Positions 1 through 12,200 of a DNA stretch of 64,000 nucleotides are shown here, piece by piece. The notes beneath the pieces are model-generated. The model saw only the letters and a list, made by a program, of their open reading frames with translations, made no database searches and was not told where the DNA came from. The translations under genes were made by a program, and so were the position numbers. This DNA is from Halioglobus sp. (lineage in GTDB: Bacteria; Pseudomonadota; Gammaproteobacteria; Pseudomonadales; Halieaceae): assembly GCA_002699145.1 (NCBI GenBank), contig PABK01000061.1:196130-260129 (forward strand), read 5' to 3'. Position 1 is the stretch's first letter; every line of letters starts with the position of its first letter.

Positions 1-205
1 TCACACTTCCCGCTAAACTAGCAGAAACTACTTTCGGTAATTTGCCACATAAATCAAGGTATTGGACTAGGCTCAGGGGGCAGTGTCGCCCTGCCCGGGC
101 GGCATGGAAAATGCGTAACGGCGGCACACTCTGACAACCAACTTGTTTGTCGGCGGCCCGGCAACTCGCTGCAGTCATTCAGGGAAGAATAAAGGCAGTC
201 AAGCT
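1..205 (+). other. upstream region of the giant autotransporter gene
   Basis: No gene is visible here. An in-frame TTG lies at 143, but the ATG at 206 is the better start because an AAAGG stretch sits about 10 bases upstream of it. I could not identify a convincing -35/-10 pair. The region probably contains the promoter and leader of the autotransporter gene. Confidence 0.5.
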
Positions 206-3200
206 ATGTGGTACCCCCTCGCCCGGCGCATGATGCAAGCGCGCGTCACGCTTTCCGTGACACAGTGTGCTTCTTACACGTCCCGTCACACAGCCCGTCA
301 CACAGCCAGCGACACACCCAGTGGCACAGCCAGCGACTGTCGAGGCAGAGGCCTGCGGCCGCGAGTCGCCGCCGCCTGTGTGGCGCTGGCGGCAAGCAGC
401 CTCGGTTGGCAGTCCGGGGCCCTCGCCTGTGGTGCGCCTCTGGCGTCCTCCAGCAGCGTGGTCGGCGACGAGGTCACCAACCCGGTGAATACCTCGGAGT
501 GTTTCATTGTGCGCTCCCGGGTCACCTACGAGTTTGCCGGCTTTGACGATGACGATGTCGGCGGCAACGCCGAGGACGTGGCCTACGTGTTGGGTAATGG
601 CGGCGAACTGGTGCTGGTGGCCACGGCCCCGGACGATTTTGTATTCCAGATTGTCGATGGCGCACCCCAGACCGAACTGTTCCAGGTCAAGGAGAGCCTC
701 GGCGCCGTGGTCACCCTCTACCCGGCGGGTGGCGACATGGACGATGTCTCGGCCTACAGCGTGCAGCAGTCCTTCGACGTGTCCCCGGAAGAGCCGGGCG
801 CAGAGGACCCGATTTCGCCTCCGCCCCTGTCGGGCAACCCCGAGGACCCGCTGGTGCTCAGCTATAGCGGCCCCGACGGCAAGAACGGCCGCAGTGGCTT
901 CCTGTTTGGCGGCGGCAGCGACGCGGGCGATGGCGGCGCAGGCCCCGACGTCGACGTGACCATCGGCCCGAGCACCCTGAACGTCGATGTCACCTACGAC
1001 CCCGACGCGGTACCGAACATATTCGGCGTCGACCTGACCAGTATCTTCGATACCCAGTTCGACCTCAACGGTGTGCCGGTCGACTCGATTCTGTCGACGG
1101 CCACCACGACCCCCGGCGTCGAGGTGGCCAGCATCGGCGGCGATGGCGGCAAGGGCGGCAACTCCAATTCCATTTTCGGCGGCGGTGGTAACGGCGGTCT
1201 CGGCGCCCAGGGCGGCGACCTCGACGTGACCAACAACGTCAACATCAAGACGACCAGAAGCGATTCCCAGGGCATCTTCGCGATCAGCGCCAGCGGCAAG
1301 GGTGGCGACGGCGGCTCCGGCGGCCTGATCACCGGCGGTGGCGGCTCCGGCGGCGCCTCCCTGCAGGGCGGCAGGGTCGACGTCAGGAACAACGGCTCCA
1401 TCGAGACGGGCGTGTTGCGCGACGACGGCACGGTCGCCACCGGCACCGCTTTTCGCATCGAGTATGTCGAGGGTATCCCGACGCCGGTGCTCAAGACAGA
1501 GACCGATGGCCAGTCATCCCACGGCATCCAGGTGCTCAGCACCGGGGGCGCGGGTGGCCGCGGCGGGCAGACCTTCGGCCTGATTATCGGCCAGGGCGGC
1601 ACCGGTGGGAACGCGGGCGACGCCAACGAAGTGAGCGTGATCAACAGCGGCGATGGCCTGATTACGGTCCGCGGCGATTACGCCAGCGGCATCATCGCCC
1701 AGAGCATCGGCGGTGCCGGTGGTGACGGCGGCGGCGCGATCGCGCTGTTTGCACTGGCCGGGCGTTCCGGCGCCGGCGGCGACGGCGGCCGTGTCACCGT
1801 GACCAACGCCGGCGACATCCAGACCGGCGGCGTACTCCGTGCCGGCGATATCAGCGGGCGTGACCGCACGACCGGCGGTGTCGGCATCATCGCCCAGAGT
1901 ATCGGTGGCGGCGGCGGCACCGCCGGTAACGCCGCGGGCCTGTTCGGTCGCGGCGGTGAAGCGGCGCTGGGCGGCAACGCGGACCGCGTCACGGTGAACA
2001 ACAGCGGCAGCATTCGCACCTTCGGCCATCGCTCCGATGGCATCCTCGCCCAGTCCATCGGCGGTGGCGGCGGTAACGCCGGCAACGCGGTAGGCGTGGT
2101 GGCGATCGGCGGCAAGGCCTCCACGGCGCGGGGTGGCGCCGGCGACCGGGTCACGGTCAATAACACCGGCTTCATCGAGACCTTCGGCGCGAGCAGCCGG
2201 GGTATCCTCGCCCAGTCCATCGGCGGGGGCGGCGGTAACGGTGGCAGTGGTACCGCCGGCGGTCTGTTTGTTGGTTTCAGCATGGGCGGTGACGGCGGTG
2301 CTGGCGGAGACGCCGATATCGTCACGATCGCGCTGGACAATCTCGCGGCCAGCGCCGATGACTCCGATGCGCGCATCGTGACGCACGGCGACAACTCCGA
2401 GGGCATCATCGCCCAGTCGATCGGTGGTGGCGGCGGTAACGGCGGCGATGCGTCGACCGGTGTGGTCGGCGCTTTCGGCGCGGTCGCGGTTGCCCTGGCC
2501 GGTGACGGCAGCGGCGGTGGCTCCGGCAAGGAAGTGACCCTCAGCGGCGCCGGCAGTATCGAAACCCATGGTGCGATGTCACACGGCGCGCTGTTGCAGA
2601 GTGTTGGCGGCGGCGGTGGCAACGGCGGGGTCAGCATCGCCGGCGCGGCCGCGGCCGGGCCGGTGGGCGGCTCGCTGGCGGTCTCGCTCGGCGGCAGCGG
2701 CGCCCAGGGCGGCGACGGTGGCAAGGTCTCGGTCGGCACTGACAGCAAGGCGGCGGACATCGATATCCGCACCAATGGCGACCAGTCCTTCGGCCTGGTG
2801 GCGCAGAGTGTCGGCGGTGGCGGCGGTAACGGTGGCACCTCGGTGTCGGGAGCTGTCAGCGCGGCCCTGGTCGGCGCCGTGGCGGCCACGGTCTCCATCG
2901 GCGGTGACGGCGGCGGGGGCGGTGACGGCGGCGATGTCGACGCCAATCTCAGCGGCTCGGTCACCACCACCGGCAGTCTTTCCGACGCCATCCTGCTGCA
3001 GAGCGTGGGCGGTGGCGGCGGGAACGGCGGCACCTCGGTCGCGGCCTCGGCGGCGCTGGCCGGCGGCGGCGCCGGTGCGCTCAACGTCGGCGTCGGTGGC
3101 GATGGCTCCAACGGGGGCGATGCCGGTGCGGTGGAGGCCGATCTCGATGTCGACGTGAGTACGCTGGGCGACGGCGCCGACGGCATCATCGTGCAGGCAG

Positions 3201-6200
3201 TGGGCGGCAGCGGCGGTAACGGCGGCCTGTCGGTCGCGGCGGGCGCGGCCGGGGGTGGCGCACTGGCGGCCTCCGTCTCGGTCGGCGTCGGCGGTTCAGC
3301 GGCCGGTGGCGGTCGCGGCGGCAAGGTGGAAACCGCCTACAGCGGCTCCCTCATCACCGGCGGCACCAACGCGACCGGTATCCTGGTGCAATCCGTTGGC
3401 GGCAGCGGTGGTAACGGCGGCGGCTCGGTGGCGGCCAGTCTCAGCGGTTCCGGTGGCGCCTCCGGCGCGATCAATGTCGGTGTGGGCGGCGATGGCGGTG
3501 CCGGCGGCGACGGTGGTGTGGCCAACGCCAACGAGTACTCGGTGACCTTGCGCACCGGGACGGAACGCGCCACCAGCATCCAGACGCTGCAGGACAATTC
3601 CTCCGCAATCATCGCCCAGAGCATCGGCGGCGGTGGCGGCAACGGCGGCTTCTCGGTCACCGCGGGCCTCGCCGCGGGCGCGGCCGGTGGCGGTGTGGCG
3701 AATGTCGGTCTGGGCGGCTCGGGCGAATTCGGCGGCGCCGGCAAGCGCGTGCTGGTCGAACACGATGGCAGCGTGGTGACCCGTGGCGATAACTCGACCG
3801 GCATCCTGGCGCAGTCCGTCGGCGGCGGCGGTGGTAACGGCGGCTTCTCCGTGGCGGCCGGCCTGGCCGGCGGTGGCGCCGCGGCGGGTACGGCGAACGT
3901 CTCGCTCGGCGGCAGTGGCGCGGGCGGCGGCGACGGCGGTGTCGACAACGCCGGGCTTGAATCGGTGCGTTTCGATGGCGCGGGCCAGGTGGAAACCTAT
4001 GGCAACAGTTCCTCGGGCATCGTGGTGCAGAGTATCGGCGGCGGCGGTGGCAACGGCGGCTTCTCCGTGGCGGCGGGTGCCGCGGCGGCCGGCAAGGGCG
4101 CCGGCAACGCGACGGTTGCCCTGGGCGGCGACGCCGGCCAGGGTGGCGACGGTCGACGCGTTACCGGGCTGTTCGACGGTACTATTTATACAGAAGGCGA
4201 TTTCTCCACCGGCATGCTGACGCAGTCGGTAGGTGGTGGCGGCGGTAACGGCGGCTTCAGCGTGGCCGGCAGCGCCTCGGCGGCGGGGACCGCCAGCGGC
4301 TCGGCCAACGTCAGCCTCGGCGGAGACGGCGGCGCCGGCGGTGATGGCGGCTTCAACGCGGTGGACCAGTGGTCCGTCGACTCCCGGACCTCCGGCCTGG
4401 TGCGCACCCTGGGTGACTTCGCGGCGGGCATCATCGCCCAGAGCATCGGTGGCGGTGGCGGTAACGGCGGCTTCTCGGTGGCGGCGGGCGCGGACGCTTC
4501 CGGCACGGCCTCGGGCAACGCCAATGTCAGCCTGGGTGGCTCGGGCGAAGGCGGCGGCCATGGCCGCCGTGTGCGCCTGGTGCACCAGGGCAGCGTCATG
4601 ACCGGCCGCGCGGCCGACCCGGAGGCGGCGGACGAACGCGATCGCAACCCGCTGGGCGGCTCCACCGGCATTCTCGCGCAATCCGTTGGCGGCGGCGGCG
4701 GTAACGCCGGCTTCTCGGTGGCCGCGGGCGCGGCGGGCGCGGGCACCGCGGCCGGTAACGCCAGTGTGTCACTGGGCGGCTCCGGCGGCGTGGGTGGCAA
4801 CGGCGGTATCGGCTGTGACGATCCCGACGACGACAGTTGCAACCAGGAAGATTACAACGACGTCACCTCGGTCTACCTGCAGACGCGGGCGGCGCCCGAT
4901 GGTGCGCCGAGCGAGGTCATTACCCTGAACGACTTCTCCGCGGGCATCGTTGCCCAGAGCATCGGCGGTGGCGGCGGTAATGGCGGCTTCTCGGTCGCCG
5001 CGGGCGCCGCGGGGGCCGGCAGCGCGGCCGGCAGCGCCAACGTCAGCCTGGGTGGCGGCGGCGGCAGCGGCGGCGCGGGCCGTCGGGTCGAGGCCGACAT
5101 CGAGTCCTCGGTCACGACCTTCGGCGATTTCTCCCAGGCGGTCACCGTGCAGTCGATTGGTGGCGGTGGCGGTAACGGGGGCTTCTCTGTCTCGGCCGGT
5201 GCGGCCGCGGCGAGCGCCGGCGCCGGTACCGTGGGCGTGAGCATCGGCGGCAGTGGCGCCGGTGGCGGTGACGCGGGCGACGTGGAGTCGCGCATGATCG
5301 GCGACATCACCACCGCCGGCAATGACTCCGGCGGGCTGCTGGTGCAGAGTGTCGGCGGTGGTGGCGGTAACGGCGGGCTGTCCGTGGCGGCCAGCGGCGC
5401 CATGGCCGGCCAGGCCGGCGGCGGCGCCTCGATCGGTCTCGGCGGGGCCGGTGGTGGCGGTGGCGCGCCCGGGTCGGCCACCTCCTACCTGCAGGGCGAT
5501 GTGTTTACCGCGGGTGAGCGGGCGGCCGGTGTCGTCGTGCAAAGCATGGGCGGCGGTGGCGGCAACGGCGGTGTGACCGTCACCGGCACGCTGACGGCTG
5601 GCGCCAGGGCCGCCGGTGGGGCCTCGGTGGGCCTCGGTGGCAGTGGCGGCGACGGCGGTGACGGCGGCGCTGTCGACAGCACCGTGCTCGGCAATGTCAT
5701 GACCGAACAACAGCAGTCCATCGGCGTGCTCGCGCAGTCGACCGGCGGTGGTGGCGGCAACGGCGGCGTGTCCGTGACCGGCGCGGTGGCCCTGGGCGAG
5801 GCGGCGGGCGCCGCCTCGGTCGGCCTCGGTGGTTCCGGCGGTGGCGGCGGCAGCGCCGGCGATGTGATCAACCGGGTGGTGGGCGACTTCGTCGTCACCG
5901 GCGGCGATAACTCCACGGGAGTCGTGGCGCAGGCCCTGGGCGGCGGTGGCGGTAACGGCGGCGTCTCTGTAGGCGCCGGACTCTCCATGGGCCGCAACAG
6001 TGGCAATGTGGCCGTGAGCATTGGCGGCGCCGGCGGTGGCGGCGGCGACGGCGGCGACGTCGACAACACGGTCGAGTCCGAAGTCCAGACATCGGGCCTG
6101 AATTCCGGCGGTATCCTGGCCCAGTCCCTCGGCGGTGGCGGCGGTAACGGCGGCGTCACCGTGGAGGCGGGCATCAACGCGAGCGCCAAGAGCGGCGGCG

Positions 6201-9200
6201 CGGTGGGTGTCGGCATCGGCGGCGCCGGCGGTGGCGGCGGCGACGGCGGCAGCGTCGTCAACCGCTTCGGTAGCGCGGAGCGCGCGGCCAACGGCGTGAG
6301 CGACATCATTACCGGCGGTGACAACGCCGCGGGTGTCGTGGCCCAGTCCCTGGGCGGCGGCGGCGGTAACGGCGGCGTCACGCTGCAGGGCGGTATGAAC
6401 TTCACCGGCGAGAGCGGCGGCTCCGTCGGCGTCGGTATCGGCGGTTCGGGCGGTGACGGCGGCGACGCCTTCGTCAAGGACGGCCGCGATGAGAGCGGCA
6501 GCGACGAGGCGTACACGATCGAGGAACGCAACGCCAACGTGGTGGTCGGCAACGCGGTATTTGGCACGGTAACGACCAGCGGCGCACGCTCCACCGCCAT
6601 CCTGGCGCAGGCGCTGGGTGGCGGCGGCGGTAACGGCGGTATGTCCGTGAGCGGTGGTCTCAACGTGAGCGGCAAGAGCGGCGGTTCGCTGGGCGTGGGC
6701 CTGGGCGGCTCCGGCGGTGGCGGCGGTCACGCAGGTTTCGTCGACAACTACGTCGAGGCGGATGTGCGCACCGGTTTCGTAGACGCTGACGACGCGCGCT
6801 TCGGCGACGAATCCAGCGGCATTGTCGCCCAGTCCATCGGCGGTGGCGGCGGCAACGGCGGCATGAACATCAGCGGCAACATCAACCTGAGCAAGGACTC
6901 GGGCGGTGCGCTGGGTGTCGGTATCGGCGGCGCCGGTGGCGACGCCAGCGACGGCGGTCGCGTGCGCAACGAGGTGATCGGCACGGTCGCGACATCAGGC
7001 GATGACGCGCGCGGCGTGCTCGCCCAGTCCGTGGGCGGCGGTGGCGGTAATGGCGGCATGAACATCACGGTGGTCGGCTCTGGCAGCATGAAATCCTCCG
7101 GCGCACTGGGCGTCGGCATCGGCGGCGCCGGCGGCGAGGGCGGCGATGGTTACCTCGTCGAGAACAGCTTCACCGGCTGGGTACTCACACTCGGCAAGCG
7201 TTCCGACGGCATCGTCGTCCAGTCGGTCGGCGGCGGTGGCGGTAATGGCGGCATGAACATCGAAGGCGGCATGTCTTTCGCCAAGGAGAAAGCCGGCGCC
7301 CTGGGTGTCGGCATCGGCGGCGCCGGAGGCGGTGGCGGTGACGGCGGGGCGGTCAGCAACAACGTCGTGGCCGACGTCGAGACCTTCGAACTCGGCTCCA
7401 TGGGGATTCTCGCCCAGTCCGTCGGCGGTGGTGGCGGTAACGGCGGCATGAACATCACCGGCGGCGTCACCGGCACGGCCGGCGGTGGCGACGACGGCAA
7501 GTCCGGCTCCATCTCCGTGGGTATCGGCGGCTTTGGCGGTGACGGCGGCGATGGCGGCGATGTCATCAACAACGTGCGCAAGGACGCCGGCTTCGTGGTC
7601 ACGCGCGGCGTGGATTCTTCCGCGATTGTCGGGCAAAGCCTTGGCGGCGGCGGCGGTAATGGCGGCATGAATATCACCGGTGGCGCCAACTTCACCACCA
7701 ACGGCTCCGGCGGCACGGTCGGTGTCGGTATCGGCGGGTTCGGCGGTGGCGGCGGTGATGCCGCGTCGGTCTCGTCCATTGTCGACATGGCGATGATCTG
7801 GACCGGCGGTGACCGCTCGGTCGGCGTCGCGGCGCAATCCATCGGCGGTGGCGGTGGCAACGGCGGCATGAACATCCAGGGCTCGCTGAACTACACCGAC
7901 AATTCCGGTGGCAGTATCGGCGTCGGGATCGGCGGTTTCGGTGGCGACGGCGGCAATTCCGGCGACACGCTCAGCGCAGACGGCGGCACCGTGGTCGACC
8001 TCGCTGTGACCGCGGACATCATGACCAGCGGTTCCAGTTCGCACGGCGTCGTGGCGCAAAGCGTCGCCGGCGGCGGCGGTAACGGCGGGCTGAACATTTC
8101 GGGCGGCGTCAGCATCAGCTCCGACAAGAGCAGCAATGCGGCCTCTATCGGTATCGGTGGTTTCGGCGGTGGCGGCGGCGACGCACTGGGCAAGGTCAGG
8201 CTGGCCTACGAGGGCACCATCAACCGCGCCTGGGAAGACGACGCGCCCTATATCGATGAGGACGTCGAGGGCTCCCACGGCATCCTCGCCCAGTCCCTGG
8301 GTGGTGGTGGCGGCAACGGCGGTCTCAATATTGCCGGTGCGTTTTCCTACAGCAACAGCTCGTCCTCGGGCGGGGGTTCCAGTTCCGGGGGTGGTTCCGA
8401 CTCGGGCAGCGGCAATGCGCTGGTGGTCGGTATCGGCGGTTTTGGCGGCGACGGCGGCCGTGCCGACGAGGTCGATGTCACGGTGACCGGGGGCAACAGC
8501 ATTACCGGTCACGGCGACAACGGCTCGGGTATTTTCGCCCAGAGCCTGGGCGGGTCCGGCGGCAACGGTGGCATCAACGTCAGCGGCGCCTTCACCTCGT
8601 CTTCCCCGGTGGTCTTCGGCATGGGCGGTTTCGGCGGCCAGGCCGGTCGCGCCGGCAAGGTCACGGTGGTCGCCGACACGGACATCTACGCGGCGGGCGA
8701 GCGCTCCACGGGAATTATCGCCCAGTCCATCGGTGGTGGCGGCGGCAACGGCGGCCTGAATATTTCCGGTGGCGCCAACTTCAGCAAGCAGGACAGTCCG
8801 TCCTCCCTGGTCTTCGGCATCGGCGGGTTCGCCGGTGACGGCAACGAGGCGGACGATGTCCTGGTCGACCACACGGGCAGCATTCGCACCATCGGTGAGC
8901 TGGCCCACGGCATCCTGGCCCAGAGCCTCGGCGGCGGTGGCGGCAACGGCGGTATCAACGTCTCTATCGGTATCAGCGCCAGCGACGAGGAGAAGAAAAA
9001 GAACCGCGGCTACTCGATGGTCGGCGGCATCGGGGGTTTTGGCGGTGAGGGCGCCCGACCCGGCGACGTGGCCGTCTACTCGGACGGCGACATCCGCACC
9101 ACCGGCAAGGACGCGCGCGGCATCTTCGCCCAGTCGGTCGGCGGCGGTGGCGGCACCGGCGGCGCCAATGTGACCTCTAACATCACACGCGGCGCCTCGC

Positions 9201-12200
9201 CGCTGTCACTGGCGATCGGCGGCTTCGGCGGCGACGGCAGCGACGCCGGCGACGTCTCCGTCTATCGCGCGCGCGATCTCGCCTTCGCGGGGGCGATTGT
9301 CACCGACGGTGAGGGCGCGCACGGCATCGAGGCTTCCAGTATCGGCGGTGGCGGCGGTGACGCCGGCATGAACTTCGCATTTACCTACACCACAGCCGGC
9401 GACGACGGCGATTCATCCAGTTCGTCCGGGTCATCCAGCTCCGGGTCCTCGTCGAGCTCCGGCGGTGCGAGCTCCAGTTCGGGTTCCAGCAGTTCGGGTT
9501 CCAGTAGCTCAGGATCCAGCAGCGGCTCGGCGTCGAGCAGCAGCGGTGGTTCCGGCAGTGATCGCGCGGCGCCGACGCACCCGGGTGTCGACAGCTCGGT
9601 CATCCCCCGTTACAACGCGGTGCTGGATGAGCTCGAGTGCCGACAGCGCGGTGGCGCGAGCTGCGACGGTGCCTCCAGTTCGTCGGGCAGCTCCGGCAGT
9701 TCCTCCGGCAGCTCGTCCGGGAGTTCTTCCGGGAGTTCCTCCGGGAGTTCCAGTGACGGCGAGAGCCAGCCCGAGGCCTACGCCGCGCAGATCCTGATCG
9801 GCGGCAACGGCGGCGGCTCCGGTGACGGCGGCGCCGTGGTGGTCGAGAACCACAGCGACATCACCACCAGCGGCAAGCGCAGCCACGGCGTCTTCGCCCA
9901 GAGTATCGGCGGTGGCGGCGGCAACGCGTCCTTCAATGTCGGCTACTCGAAAGCGGCTGAGGTCGACAAGAGCCTGAACGTCGCCATTGGCGGCGGCACC
10001 GAGGGCGGCGGCACCGGCGGTACGGTTGACGTGGTTCACGTCGGTGATGTCGCCACCGCGGGCGATGACTCCATCGGCGTCTTCGCGCAGTCCGTCGGCG
10101 GCGGCGGCGGTAACGTCGGCTTCGACAAACTCTCCGATACCAATACGACGGACGTGCTGTCGTTCTCCCTGGGCCGTTCCGGCGGCGCGGGTGGCGAGGG
10201 CGGCGCCGTGACGGTCAACGCGAGCGGCAATATCTCCACCGTGGGCGCACGCTCACACGGTATCCTCGCGCAGAGCGTCGGCAACGGGGGCGGCAACAGC
10301 TCGTCGACGTCGGTCGGCGCGACGCTCAGCAGTTCCGAATCCTCGTCCGGCAGCGCGGACAGCGGTTCGGATTCCAGCGGCTCGACACCAGCACGCAGCT
10401 TCAAGCTGTCCATCGGTGTGGGCGGGGCGGCCGGCGGTGACGCCGACACCGTGGACGTGATCTCCGCGGGCACCATCGCCACGCAGGGTGAGGGCGCGCA
10501 CGGTATCTTCGCCCAGTCCGTCGGCGGCGGTGGCGGTAACGGCGGCAGCGCCTCCACCAAGGCCGGTACGGACAAGTCCGCCTCGGCAAACGAGTTCTAC
10601 GGTCTCGCCCTGGGCGGCAGCGGTGGTGTCGGTGGTGTCGGCAAGGCGGTCACGGTCAGCAGCGATTCGGTCATCTCGACGCTCGCCAGGGGCGCCATCG
10701 GTATTCTCGCCCAGAGCGTGGGCGGCGGTGGCGGCACCGGCGGTGCGGTGAATTCCAGCGCCAACCTGCAGAACAACGGCAGCATCAGCATCAATGTTGG
10801 CGGCAGCGGCGGCAGTGGCGCCGTCGGCGGCGACATCGAGGTCAGCAGCAACGAGGTGATCGTCACCCGCGGCGAAGGCTCCCACGGTGTGCTCGCGCAG
10901 AGCATTGGCGGTGGCGGCGGTAACGCGGGCATGACCACCGGGAAGCTGAAAACCGCCGGTAATGGCGGCAGGACCAACTTCGCGCTGAATGTCGGCGGCG
11001 GTGGCGGCGACGCCGCGTCCTTCGCCGGCGATGTCAGCGTCACCAATACCTCCGGCGTGGAAACCTTCGGCGATCGCGCCTACGGCCTGTTTGCCCAGAG
11101 CGTGGGTGGCGGTGGCGGTAACGCCGCCAAGGTCACCGGCGGTATCACGGGCGGCGACGGCGGCGCCTCGAGCAGTTCCGGCAGCTCGAGCGGTGGCTCC
11201 GGCTCGTCCTCCGGCGGCAACCGTGACTTCTCGCTGGCGATTGGCGGCGGCGGTGGTAGCGGCGGGCGCGGCGGTGATGTCACCGTGCGCAATATTGACC
11301 AGGGCGACGACCCGGTCAGCGGCCTGATCGTGACCCGGGGCGAGGCCAGCCACGCGATTATCGCCATGAGTATCGGTGGCGGTGGCGGCACCGGCAGCGC
11401 CATCGAGAACAACAACGAGGCGAAGACCGACGGCAGCACCCGCGCCCTCTCGATCGGTGGCGCCGGCAGCGATGGCGGCAGCGGCGGGACGGTGCTGGTG
11501 GAGAACAGCGGCCGTATCATCACCTTCGGTGATCGCTCCCACGGCGTTCTCGCCCAGAGCATCGGCGGCGGTGGCGGTAACGCCGAGGAAGTGGTGACCA
11601 ACAGCAAGCGGCCGCAGGGACAGACCGGCCAGGCGATCGCCATCGGTGGCGCCGGTGGCACGGGCAACACCGGCGGCGATGTGACGGTGCTCAACTCGGG
11701 CACCATCACGACTTTCGGTGAAGCCTCTTACGGCATCCTCGCGCAGAGTATCGGCGGCGGCGGCGGCAACGGCGCCAGCGCCAAAGGCAACGCGAAAACC
11801 TCCCGTGAGGAACGCGCCAACAGCTCGATCACCAACGATATCGGTATCGGCGGTAACGGCGGAGTCGGCGGCGACAGTGGTGACGTGCTGGTGGATCACA
11901 CCGGCGCCATCACCATCGAGGGCGACAACAGCTACGGCATCTACGCCCAGAGCGTCTCCGGCGGTGGCGGCACCCTGGGGCAGTCGCTGGGCCACCCGGT
12001 CACCAGCAACGTGCTCAGTGTGGTGAGCATGCTGCTTGGCGGCAGCGCGGCCGACGGTGAGGCCGGCGACGTGACCGTCAACGCCACAGGCGACATCAAC
12101 GTGTCCGGCGACAACAGCCACGCGCTGTTCCAGCAATCGGTCAATGGCGGCGGCGGCGCCGTGGAAGTGTTCCTCGACGTTACGGAAGAGGGCGTGGCTT

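Noticed and set aside
206-480. Lipoprotein signal in the autotransporter (ALAC)
   Set aside because: The -3 residue does not fit a lipobox and the protein ends in an outer-membrane barrel; a normal signal-peptidase I site after GALA is more likely.
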